Below the pieces are notes generated by a model that saw only the letters and a program-made list of their open reading frames with translations, ran no database searches and was not told where the DNA came from. A program made the position numbers and the translations under genes. Below are positions 17,601 through 24,634 of a stretch of DNA of 28,069 nucleotides, piece by piece (the first letter of the stretch is position 1; each line of letters starts with the position of its first letter). This stretch comes from a virus, in IMG/VR virus record IMGVR_UViG_3300032011_000089, positions 1 to 28,069 of that record, one strand, 5' to 3'.

Positions 17601-20600
17601 TGCATAGTTTAGGCCATTCCTTTGGTCTGCTGTGTGCACTCGATATTTTGCAGTCCTGTGTTGGAAAATACTAAAGGCATTCTGACTTCTGTCTTCTGCT
17701 GATGCAGTTACTGATACGTTTATAAACCCTGAACCGTCTCCATTGACGTGAGTTCCTGCTCCAGAGCCTGGATTTCCGGAACCAATTGCTGAGGACGTTA
17801 AGTTGATGCTATGCTCAAGAGTTCCGTTAACATAAAGCTCTAGAATTCCTACCTCTGCGTTCCCGAAAGAATCTACTGGGTAATTGTTTACAGCGTTGTC
17901 GTAGGTGTCTGCAGTGACGTGAAAGTTGACAATGCCCTCTATATTGGAAGCTCCGTTGTAAGTTCCTCGGCGGAAGTCATCTCCAGATGTTGCAGATTCA
18001 TATGTGCCGGTGACATTTAATGCAGAAAATGAACCTATAGAGGATACGTTCGTATATCCCGAAATTGCATTAGAGGAGCCAAAAGATAATTTTGAGGAAA
18101 CGCCTGCCCCAGTTGAAGCATTTATTCTACTGACATCAGGTGCTGGGGATGGTGCTAAGATTTTTAATATCTCGTTAAACCTATCGACTGCAGTGCCGAC
18201 TGGGGTTGTGGATATAAAGTCCGTAAAAAGGCCGTCGGTGTATGTGCCGTCTTCAGCTGTACCAATGTTTCCGGAACCACTAGCTGCACTACCAGAAGCT
18301 GCAGAGATCGTTACCTGTCCGGATGATCCAGTAACCAAAGATATGTTAGACCCTGCTCTAAGATAAGCAGTGCCATCTCTAAGTTTTGTCAAAGAGCCTG
18401 TTATCGAAGTGGAAATCATGTTTCCAATTGTTATATTGTTTGTAGTTACACTTCCATTGTCTGTAACTTGATCAAGAGTGGATGCGGTGGATATGCCTGT
18501 TAGATTTGAGCCGTCGCCATAAAAAGCAGAGGCAGAAATGTTTACGGATGCCGATAAGTTTCCTGTGATTGTGGCATTACCAGTATGACTCCCGTCCCAT
18601 TCTGCAGTGACGCCTGTTAGATTTGATCCGTCGCCATAAAAGGCGGATGCTGATATATTTGCCGAGGCAGAAATTCCTGCAACAGATAATGTCCCTGTTG
18701 TAGTGGCTCCTCTGGCTACCACAGTAGAGAGAGTGTCTGTTTCGGCGTAATAACTGGCAGTAGAAGCAAGAGCAACTGCGCCTGCAACATTGCTTCCAGT
18801 GATATAAGATGCAGTAAATGCACTTGCAACCGTTCCAACAACATTGGAAGCACTTATCGAATTGGCGAGGCCTGCAGTCGTTGCAAAAGAGGCGGTGATA
18901 CCTGTCAAGTTTGAGCCGTCTCCGTAAAAAGCGGAACCAGATACATTCCCTGTGATTGTGGCATTGCCAGTGTGGGTACCATCCCACTCTGCAGTGACGC
19001 CTGTTAGATTTGATCCGTCGCCATAAAAGGCGGATGCTGATATATTCACAGATGCTGAAATGCCTCCTACAGACAAGGTTCCTGTTGTCTGGGGGTTTCT
19101 TGAGACTACAGTATGGAGAGTGTCTGTTTCGACATAATAACTAGCAGTAGAGGCAAGGGCCACTGGGCCAACAACGTTGCTGCCAGTAACAAAAGAAGCA
19201 GTAAACGCACTTGCCACTGTTCCATCAATATTGGAAGCACTCACTGAGTTGGCTAGCCCTGCCATCTTTGCATAAGAGGCAGTGAGTATAAAAGATGCTG
19301 TTTGTGCATTTGTTGCATTTGCTGCACTTGCAACTGTGCCAGAGATGTTTGAAGCAAGAACATAGCTCGCAGTTAACGCAGTCACAACATAAGATGCAGT
19401 TTGTGCATTAATAGCGTTTGTGGCGTTTGCCACTGTTCCGAAGACTTTGCTCCCAGTAATAAAGGAGGCGGTAAATGCATTCGCGACTGTACCGACAACG
19501 TTGCTGCCTGTAATAAACGAAGCAGTAAACGCACTTGCCACTGTTCCGACGACGTTCGAGGCGCTTACTGAATTAGCGAGCTGTGCGGTCGTTGCAAAAG
19601 AGGCAGTCTGTGCGTTAACTGCGTTTGTCGCATTTGCAACTGTTCCGACAATGTTACCTGCTGTTATGTTTGTTAAGTTCGCGCCTGATCCATAAAATGC
19701 GGAAGCAGATATGTTTAACGATGCTGACAGAGAGCCTTGTATAGTCGCGTTGCCAACATGACTTCCATCCCACTCTGCAGTGACTCCAGTAATGCCAGAA
19801 CCATCGCCGACAAAAGCAGATGCTGAGATATGGCCAGAAGCGGATAAGTTTGCTGTTACAGCTAGACTACCAGTGATGGAGGCACTCCCGACGTGGCTAC
19901 CATCCCACTCTGCGGTGACTCCAGTGATATTTGCACCATCGCCGTAAAATGCTGATGCTGAGATATTTGCTGATGCTGAGATGCCTCCCACCGACAAAGT
20001 TGCCGTTGTGGTTGCCCCTCTTGCAGCCACAGTGGAGAGAGTGTCTGTTTCGGCGTAATAACTGGCAGTGGATGCCAGTGCAACTGCTCCGGTGACATTG
20101 CTTCCCAGAATATAAGAAGCAGTATGGGCCAAAGAAGCAGTATGAGCCAAAGAAGCAGTATGAGCCAAAGAAGCAGTGTGTGCGTTGTCTATTGTGCCAG
20201 TGAGTGTCGTAGTGGATGCAATTGTTATCTCATTTGCATTGGAAGTTATGGTTACGTTGTTCCCTTCCTTAAAAGACTTAAATTGTAGCTCTGATCCCAC
20301 TTTTTTGGCAAATGCGCCTTCTCCAGAGCCCAAATTCTTTACTGTGTTCTTTTCGCCCTCTACTTTTTGGATAAAAGACGCATTTTCGCATGCAGTAAGT
20401 GAATTTTCGTCTATTTCGTCGCCTGCAGGGACTTTCTTCTTACTTAAAGTGAAAACTCCCTGTCTAGCCCTGATACACTCTGCTATAATTTCGTATTTGT
20501 TGTTTACTTGTCCAAATAATAGCCTTGGGCTCTTCAAAATGGTGATTTCGTACAGAATATTGCCATATAAAAGGTAATCGCCCTCTCTTACAAACAAATT

Positions 20601-21542
20601 CTGGTCTTCAGTGAGTCTTTTCTTGTGAAACTTGACACTTATCTTAGATGTTTTGTCTAAGCCGAGGTAAGTTGTCTCTGTATCTGAACCTAACCACTCT
20701 ACAGCGGCAAAAATCCTCATAGGAGGAAGAAAAGTCTTATCAATGCTCTCGCCGTATAGGTTATGGTAGTTGCTGTGCTTGATGCTGACAGGAAAATATA
20801 CAACCTGCTGGCCAATGACCCTTTCTAGGACTTCATCACCAACTTGCTTTGTTAAATCTCTCTCTTTTTTACCAGTGAACAGTGGTGGTGGAGGACTATC
20901 CTGAGTTGTATACTCGTTATGCTTCACCTGATCATCTTTGCAGATAGCTCCGTTAACATCTCCTGAGCTTTCAACTATATTTATCTCGTTAACCGGGTCG
21001 TATGCATCAGCAATCAGCCTCGGGTCTTCCTCTTCTGATGCCACATAGTCCTGCTTTGGAAATGTGCCGTCCCTAGCTCTTACGCATTTCGCAGCTATTT
21101 CAATTTTTTCGTCTACTTGCCCGAACAATAGCCTTGGCTGTTGAAGTGTGACTACTTCGTAGTATTGATCTCCATAATAGACATAATCCCCTTCGCGCAC
21201 AAACAGGTTCTTGTCTTCGGTCAACCTTCTTTTTTGAAAATGTACTGTAATAGACGACTTTTTCTCTATTCCAAAAGAGTCTGTCGTTGTTTCTTCGCCG
21301 TTCCACTCTACATAAGCATCTATTTTAACGGGCGGCAGAAAGTTTTTATCTATGGCTTCCCCATAGAGATCATGAAAGTTAGTGTGCTTAACACTGATGG
21401 GATAATATACTAAAGCGGATTTAACAACTCTTTCAGAAATTTCATCTGAAACTTGTTTTGCTAAGTCTTTTTCTTTCTTTCCCGTAAAAAGCGGAGGGGG
21501 CGGAGCTTTCGGACGGTTCCAGACATTATCGTTATCTGACAT
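14700..21542 (-). CDS. Giant neck-adaptor/fibre fusion protein (two gp14-like domains plus repetitive fibre)
   Basis: This 2,280-residue protein has four regions. Residues 14-161 and 217-364 are two copies of one domain (period 203), each starting PPPPLFTGKK and containing the block LTED(K/Q)NLFVREGDY; residues 57-70 and 260-273 share NLYGE-type and FLPP motifs. The layout resembles T4 neck protein gp14 (LYGE near the front, 'EGD-x-x-Y', then F-x-x-G-Q). Residues ~446-1075 are low-complexity beta repeats with seven SASAFYGDGSNLTG-like motifs and many NVVGTVASAFTAS-type units. Residues ~1152-1680 and ~1707-2280 are a second tandem duplication (period 555) of a module from LSFGSS to W-T-G-Y. 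No peptidase S74 or other C-terminal chaperone was seen. TAGGAG at the upstream gene's stop serves as the ribosome site. It probably forms a trimeric or multimeric appendage at the neck. Confidence 0.75.
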   Translation of the reverse strand: MSDNDNVWNRPKAPPPPLFTGKKEKDLAKQVSDEISERVVKSALVYYPISVKHTNFHDLYGEAIDKNFLPPVKIDAYVEWNGEETTTDSFGIEKKSSITVHFQKRRLTEDKNLFVREGDYVYYGDQYYEVVTLQQPRLLFGQVDEKIEIAAKCVRARDGTFPKQDYVASEEEDPRLIADAYDPVNEINIVESSGDVNGAICKDDQVKHNEYTTQDSPPPPLFTGKKERDLTKQVGDEVLERVIGQQVVYFPVSIKHSNYHNLYGESIDKTFLPPMRIFAAVEWLGSDTETTYLGLDKTSKISVKFHKKRLTEDQNLFVREGDYLLYGNILYEITILKSPRLLFGQVNNKYEIIAECIRARQGVFTLSKKKVPAGDEIDENSLTACENASFIQKVEGEKNTVKNLGSGEGAFAKKVGSELQFKSFKEGNNVTITSNANEITIASTTTLTGTIDNAHTASLAHTASLAHTASLAHTASYILGSNVTGAVALASTASYYAETDTLSTVAARGATTTATLSVGGISASANISASAFYGDGANITGVTAEWDGSHVGSASITGSLAVTANLSASGHISASAFVGDGSGITGVTAEWDGSHVGNATIQGSLSASLNISASAFYGSGANLTNITAGNIVGTVANATNAVNAQTASFATTAQLANSVSASNVVGTVASAFTASFITGSNVVGTVANAFTASFITGSKVFGTVANATNAINAQTASYVVTALTASYVLASNISGTVASAANATNAQTASFILTASYAKMAGLANSVSASNIDGTVASAFTASFVTGSNVVGPVALASTASYYVETDTLHTVVSRNPQTTGTLSVGGISASVNISASAFYGDGSNLTGVTAEWDGTHTGNATITGNVSGSAFYGDGSNLTGITASFATTAGLANSISASNVVGTVASAFTASYITGSNVAGAVALASTASYYAETDTLSTVVARGATTTGTLSVAGISASANISASAFYGDGSNLTGVTAEWDGSHTGNATITGNLSASVNISASAFYGDGSNLTGISTASTLDQVTDNGSVTTNNITIGNMISTSITGSLTKLRDGTAYLRAGSNISLVTGSSGQVTISAASGSAASGSGNIGTAEDGTYTDGLFTDFISTTPVGTAVDRFNEILKILAPSPAPDVSRINASTGAGVSSKLSFGSSNAISGYTNVSSIGSFSALNVTGTYESATSGDDFRRGTYNGASNIEGIVNFHVTADTYDNAVNNYPVDSFGNAEVGILELYVNGTLEHSINLTSSAIGSGNPGSGAGTHVNGDGSGFINVSVTASAEDRSQNAFSIFQHRTAKYRVHTADQRNGLNYAQVKHSGSWGSKTTNFVQWVNDNNSNALAASNARFANETGLGGKYLSGVQYFKSASANYIVEVSNAYRNVYTSQNISFTTTNCSISAQAFPELNFGAGEDETKVLKITGSATTSTQSLSGSIQSSVNVAHPLKSDLSNGGSASSTGILIYNPSGNSTALRERFKEETYRLFSGSYDSQSDVDSGTWNSQTHMTASGTHSDGLQLYSARLYSPLNTIQSGDFRDNSEGGPFGLAPAGNPNYSGESGTRTFFRYFRNSTGATKRDITLTIEGSGTTIVPAGTALNSGRIRAFIKIPGSTGFMDVAAAFTYDQTSAGSGAYVLAFDNSVDATNYVTFGTKGVGNGDDVVLKIEADTSWTGYVDDIVVAFGAGTGTAPTEAPALDDIDINDSGTDVKLSFGSSKGVTGYTNVSTNTGNSAVDLNGNFLDSGDIAGVFDGTTVIDGELNEDISANGTSYVANSFKNAATGSLKLEVNGAVVHTIDLASASVGSGNPGSGTDSELNANSSGFVSLSIYKPGLYSGNSLPDYTKIYRTGKYQVGAADQRNGWNYARVVHTGSGISQTITNYVEWVNDPDSNALSAAATNLTNFSGSVFYSLSGVRYFVDCSASFTYAASNVYKNVYYRSSDGISFPTTTNTTVSHIGTFGSGLASTGTTSGATKALPALATTANSQDQVLQITGTITFDPSASLVGAHATTAHTASVSSRVKHPLKSNLTTSTLSKHSFLVFSGSQSSDLNSTEHFDGEVYRLQSGSYATQNSVTNAGNAWSSTVSINDAGGNATYSNGMLIYNDKLMSPLTGGLSGDFRCANDGGALQAPTGNPNYSTLTAATREYYRYFRSNQVGDVSLATVTLRGDANLISKGGAFNTGSLGASKNFHLEVKIPGDSGWLDMARPASLSENIATDGSGGYNGGGADVDQTVDGSGTSYGINFRTATLEGTSGGNADYLLVRITAHKDWTGYLSRISFTYGS
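14703..16424 (-). repeat. C-terminal module copy 2 of the giant fibre protein
   Basis: Approximate limits. The copy starts at LSFGSSKGVTGYTNV and ends near W-T-G-Y-L at the protein's C-terminus. Shared landmarks with copy 1, in the same order, are GSGNPGSG, KYxVxxADQRNGxNYA, WVND, LSGVxYF, HPLKS, YRLxSGSY, GDFR, GNPNYS, YRYFR and DxSWTGY-type ends. Confidence 0.7.
16503..18089 (-). repeat. C-terminal module copy 1 of the giant fibre protein
   Basis: Approximate limits. The copy starts at LSFGSSNAISGYTNV (residue ~1152) and ends at W-T-G-Y-V. It is about 555 residues ahead of copy 2. The landmarks are conserved in order but the copies have diverged strongly, so this is an old duplication. Confidence 0.7.
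18601..18659 (-). repeat. 59-bp perfect direct repeat, copy A
   Basis: Identical over 59 bases to 18988-19046. It encodes the end of the SASAFYGDGSNLTGVTAEW unit of the giant fibre. Identity at third positions points to recent duplication or gene conversion. Confidence 0.9.
18988..19046 (-). repeat. 59-bp perfect direct repeat, copy B
   Basis: Second copy of the 59-bp repeat at 18601-18659, 387 bp (129 codons) away, in the same frame of the same gene. Confidence 0.9.
20113..20184 (-). repeat. Four 18-bp tandem repeats encoding AHTASL
   Basis: Four consecutive 18-bp units (20113, 20131, 20149, 20167). The middle two are identical; the outer two differ at a few bases. On the minus strand they encode AHTASL hexapeptides at the junction between the N-terminal adaptor region and the long repeat shaft. 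Repeats in whole codons allow length change by slippage without breaking the frame. Confidence 0.9.
20451..20894 (-). repeat. gp14-like neck domain copy 2
   Basis: Codes for residues 217-364 of the giant protein. It shares with copy 1 PPPPLFTGKK, V(S/G)DE, HxNxHxLYGE, IDKxFLPP, KxRLTED, NLFVREGDY, RLLFGQV and the RAR-x-G-x-F end. Confidence 0.85.
21060..21503 (-). repeat. gp14-like neck domain copy 1
   Basis: Codes for residues 14-161 of the giant protein. Copy 2 lies 609 bp downstream in the gene. The copies are clearly related in protein but diverged in DNA. Confidence 0.85.
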
Positions 21543-21551
21543 TCATCTCTC

Positions 21552-22814
21552 CTATCCCATAAGAATAACTAATGGAACCTTCTGGTGAATTCTATTTGCA
21601 TTATCAACAAGATCTGCATCACCTTCCATCAACTTGGCGTATGTTAGTTCGTCAAGAACAGTCTTGAGTTCATCTCTCAAGGTTGTTTGTTCTTCTCTTG
21701 CCTGAGTCGCTAACTGCTCTCCATTGAGGGTTACTGAATCTCCCGGAATTGGAAGTGTTGCAAACTTGCTTCTTATGAGGCCCAAAGTCTCTTTACATAA
21801 TGATAGAGCGAACCTTCTTATCCATTGCTTGCCGATAGCGTTTATATTATCATAAGGCAAGTTGCCAAAAGGAATTGTGTTTATATTGTTAATTCCGGCG
21901 ACGCCAATAGATCTATCGGAGTCCTCTTGCCAAGAATCTGAAGGGATGGTAAACTCAAACCATATCTTATTATAGATGTTTGCTTCCGGAATAGGGAACA
22001 ATCTTATCTTGTTGTTTCTTAACTCGTAGGAGTAATGGCTGGTTCTTGTGTATAGACTGTCTTCATACGCCATTGCTTGTAGTTTATTTTGCCAAGGTGG
22101 TATAACCTCGTATGTAGAATCGTCTGCATATTGCCCATAAGTTGACATATTGCCAACCACGCCGAGGCCGCCATAGTAGCCATAAAAGCGCCACATGGTT
22201 TTTGGAGTCTTGTAAAAGACTTTCTTTACAAGTATCTTGTTCTTATTTGTTCCGGTTAAAGAGCCGCTAAAAGCTGGCATTGCGGAAACAATAGTTTGTA
22301 AATCATAGTCTTGTTTGCCTGTCTTAACATCTATTGAAGCGGAGTATGTAGTTTGGTTTCCGCCGACGCCAGCATCTTCGGAGATGCCATCTGCAACACG
22401 CCTTGCATAACTAAAATCAAAGGAAGGGTATTTTAACGAAACGTGCGAGCCGCTAAGGGACGAAGAGAGTTGACCGGACATTATATTGCCTTTGTGGTCA
22501 AAAGCTCCTGTGGTGTTCCCCAGGACGTCAGAGAGTATGTTTTTACTTTGATGTATGTTAACAAGGTAACTGTACTCTAAAACAGCCTCTTCGTAAGCCG
22601 CATATACTGTGTCTTCTTTTATTTCTAAGTCGAGGACGTCTCCCCCAAGTTTTTTATAAACATAGTTAACTTGGGCAGAAGCTCCGGATAAAAACTCAGC
22701 GTTCCCTGAATATACGCCATATGGCAAAGCAGCGTCAACGTTACCGATTGTTCCTGTGGCTGGCAGGGTTGATGCGTTAGTGGTGCTTTTTGGGTTTAAA
22801 TTTGGTAAAGACAT
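21552..22814 (-). CDS. Neck/connector protein (gp13-like)
   Basis: This 420-residue protein starts at the ATG at 22814, not at the upstream start at 22901. GGAGGA lies 8 bases before 22814, and the longer frame would read through the capsid gene's terminator. The segment VNYVYKKLGGDVLDLEIKED followed by VYAAYEEAVLEYSYLVN resembles the start of gp13-type neck proteins ('LG-x-P-V-I-x-I-E-V ... A-x-x-Y'). The middle has KILVKKVFYKTPKTMWRFYG, and the C-terminus is helical and charged around TTLRDELKTVLDELTYAKLM. The place between the capsid gene and the gp14-like domains fits T4 order 13-14. It probably binds the portal and closes the head. Its TAG stop overlaps the next gene's ribosome site. Confidence 0.62.
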   Translation of the reverse strand: MSLPNLNPKSTTNASTLPATGTIGNVDAALPYGVYSGNAEFLSGASAQVNYVYKKLGGDVLDLEIKEDTVYAAYEEAVLEYSYLVNIHQSKNILSDVLGNTTGAFDHKGNIMSGQLSSSLSGSHVSLKYPSFDFSYARRVADGISEDAGVGGNQTTYSASIDVKTGKQDYDLQTIVSAMPAFSGSLTGTNKNKILVKKVFYKTPKTMWRFYGYYGGLGVVGNMSTYGQYADDSTYEVIPPWQNKLQAMAYEDSLYTRTSHYSYELRNNKIRLFPIPEANIYNKIWFEFTIPSDSWQEDSDRSIGVAGINNINTIPFGNLPYDNINAIGKQWIRRFALSLCKETLGLIRSKFATLPIPGDSVTLNGEQLATQAREEQTTLRDELKTVLDELTYAKLMEGDADLVDNANRIHQKVPLVILMG

Positions 22815-22842
22815 ACATGTTTCCTCCGAGTGTCCAACATTA

Positions 22843-22850
22843 TAAATAGT
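22843..22850 (-). promoter_or_regulatory. Candidate late-promoter element ACTATTTA before the neck genes
   Basis: The minus strand reads CTTACTATTTATAATGTT, placed after the capsid gene's terminator and 28 bases before the ATG at 22814. It also contains TATAAT. It would restart transcription into the neck and tail block. Confidence 0.4.
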
Positions 22851-22868
22851 AAGAAAACACCGTAAATT

Positions 22869-22898
22869 GAAAAAAGAAACGCCCTCACAGGGAGGGCG
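22869..22898 (-). terminator. Terminator after the major capsid gene
   Basis: A 7-bp stem (CGCCCTC at 22880-22886 with GAGGGCG at 22892-22898) has a 5-base loop. On the minus strand it is followed by TTTCTTTTTTC. It lies about 30 bases after the capsid stop. Confidence 0.85.
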
Positions 22899-22928
22899 CA
22901 TCTATTAGTCATGTTTTAGGTTAGTATA

Positions 22929-24617
22929 TTAGCCCTGCATATCAGAGATAATAACCAAGCCGTACATGTCAGGACGTACCATTTTCTTAGCGTAACGAGT
23001 CATTACGCCTTTTCTTGGTACGAAGTCTTCAGGACCAAAAATGGTCGGTGTGACTTGCAATGGAACGTAAGGAGCATAAACATATCCACTTTCGAGGAAG
23101 CTGCTACCTTTACGGCCAACTAATACAACGTTACGTGGGAAGTATGGGTCAACATAAACTTCCAACTTACCGCTCAAACTACCGACGTTAACTGCACCAG
23201 TGGTACCTTTGTCGTCGTCATGAGTAACCTTAGCTTTGAAGCCAGCGGTGAATTCAAGCAAGTTAGCTGCTTCTGGGGATACAACGATGAAGTTGGCTCC
23301 GCCGCGCAACGTTTTGCGGTGAATCTGTGCTGAAACGTCATTGATGGTTTCGAGAAGAGTCTCGTACCATTCGCTAACAGTACCAGTGAAGTCTGCACCG
23401 AGCAAGGATTCGTTCGCGCTAGTGCTGATTTGCAAACCAGTTTCGCGGTTCAAGAACTTACCTGGGCGACGTGACCAGTAATAGGTTGATGCGGTTGCAC
23501 CGTTGATCAAGTCATTCAAGATTTCCTGATCGAGTTCAAGAGCAATGTGCTCGGAAAGAACGTTTGTTAATTCAACTTCAGCGTCTAAGTTGTGATAAGC
23601 GTTCAAGTCTTGTCCTAATTCAGGAGTCCACTTTGCTTTCAACTTCTTAGTAACTGCAGTAACAGCAATGCTATCAACGTTGATGTTGATCTCAGGGATG
23701 TTACCATCGTTCTCTAAGCCCCATTCAGCTGCACCAACAACAGAACCGATAGCACGAGGGCCAGCGTTGAAGTTGTCAACCAAAGGATAGCTCAAAGTAC
23801 CAGCAATGTTTGCTGCACCGATGTTTGCGCTCATACCAGAGAACATGATGTCAAGGTTGTTGCCACTAAGCGTAGTCAAACGACGAACTTGGTTAGCACC
23901 AGACAAATGACCTGCAGTAGTAGGCGTAAACACGATTTGAGTCAAGTTTTCTAAGTTAATTTCATCTCTAAAGGATGTGATAGCGATTCTCAACTGCTGA
24001 CACTTAGTAGTGCTAGCTGCAACCAAGTCAGGGTCATGACGAATAGCTTTCAATGAAACTTCGTTCATGCTGCCTGGAGCAACAGAAGCAGACAACTGAG
24101 TACCCGTTCTGATTGCGTTCAAAGACTGCGAACCAGTAGGTGAACTGTAAGAGTTGTTCAAGTTGTAGAAACCACCAGATGCTTCAGTAAGAGCAGCATT
24201 GGCAAGACCACCAGTAATTTGCTGGCCGAGGGTTCCGCCGCCATAAACTGATTTATCAGCAACACCACCACCACGAGTCTTGTCTAACTTGAAATCCAAG
24301 AAGAAGATAAGACCAGATGGAAGGCTCATAGGCTGAACACTTACCAGTTCATTTGCGATTAAGTTACCGAATACACGACGAACGATAGGAAATGCAACGG
24401 ATGCAAAACCTTCAACATCGGCACCAGCCATGGATGAAGCTTCACGGAGAAGTTCTTTTGCTTGGTTTTCGAGCAAGCGGCTCATATAATTTTTTGATTG
24501 TGAGGAAGTAAGACCTTCGAGAAGACCAGTATTTTCCCACTTATTCAGTAATGCAGCGCCTTCACCAGAGAGGTCACGCTCTACAATACCTTCAGTTAAT
24601 TTTTCAATAACAGACAT
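22929..24617 (-). CDS. 23: Major capsid protein (gp23-like)
   Basis: This 562-residue protein (T4 gp23 is 521) forms the head shell. Family signs are YMSRLLENQAKELLREAS near residue 45-60, then FPIVRRVFGNLIANELVSVQ with PMSLPSGLIFFLDFK. KWTPELGQDLNAYHNLDAEV and ELTNVLSEHIALELDQEI come later, and SGYVYAPYVPLQVTP is near the C-terminus. The sequence LRE|A at residues 57-60 fits the T4 prohead protease rule (L/I)-x-E before a small residue, close to gp23's cut after residue 65, so the first 59 residues may be a cleaved propeptide. AAGGAG lies 10 bases before the ATG. Codon use looks more uniform than in neighbouring genes, as expected for high expression. Its own terminator follows. Confidence 0.95.
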   Translation of the reverse strand: MSVIEKLTEGIVERDLSGEGAALLNKWENTGLLEGLTSSQSKNYMSRLLENQAKELLREASSMAGADVEGFASVAFPIVRRVFGNLIANELVSVQPMSLPSGLIFFLDFKLDKTRGGGVADKSVYGGGTLGQQITGGLANAALTEASGGFYNLNNSYSSPTGSQSLNAIRTGTQLSASVAPGSMNEVSLKAIRHDPDLVAASTTKCQQLRIAITSFRDEINLENLTQIVFTPTTAGHLSGANQVRRLTTLSGNNLDIMFSGMSANIGAANIAGTLSYPLVDNFNAGPRAIGSVVGAAEWGLENDGNIPEININVDSIAVTAVTKKLKAKWTPELGQDLNAYHNLDAEVELTNVLSEHIALELDQEILNDLINGATASTYYWSRRPGKFLNRETGLQISTSANESLLGADFTGTVSEWYETLLETINDVSAQIHRKTLRGGANFIVVSPEAANLLEFTAGFKAKVTHDDDKGTTGAVNVGSLSGKLEVYVDPYFPRNVVLVGRKGSSFLESGYVYAPYVPLQVTPTIFGPEDFVPRKGVMTRYAKKMVRPDMYGLVIISDMQG

Positions 24618-24634
24618 AGTATGTTACTCCTTGT

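Noticed and set aside
18577-18987. 136-codon minus-strand frame rich in Cys and Arg
   Set aside because: It is an alternate-frame reading of the repetitive fibre shaft; the repeats keep several frames open.
20113-20184. CRISPR-like short regular repeats
   Set aside because: The 18-bp units are contiguous with no spacers and encode AHTASL in frame inside the giant fibre gene.
22841-22848. Perfect T4 late promoter consensus TATAAATA on the plus strand
   Set aside because: It would drive transcription to the right, antisense to all genes, and no plus-strand gene follows. The same bases are better explained as part of the minus-strand ACTATTTA element.
22815-22901. 29-residue N-terminal extension of the gp13-like gene
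   Set aside because: It would read through the capsid gene's terminator and the candidate promoter and lacks a ribosome site; the ATG at 22814 has GGAGGA at 8 bases.
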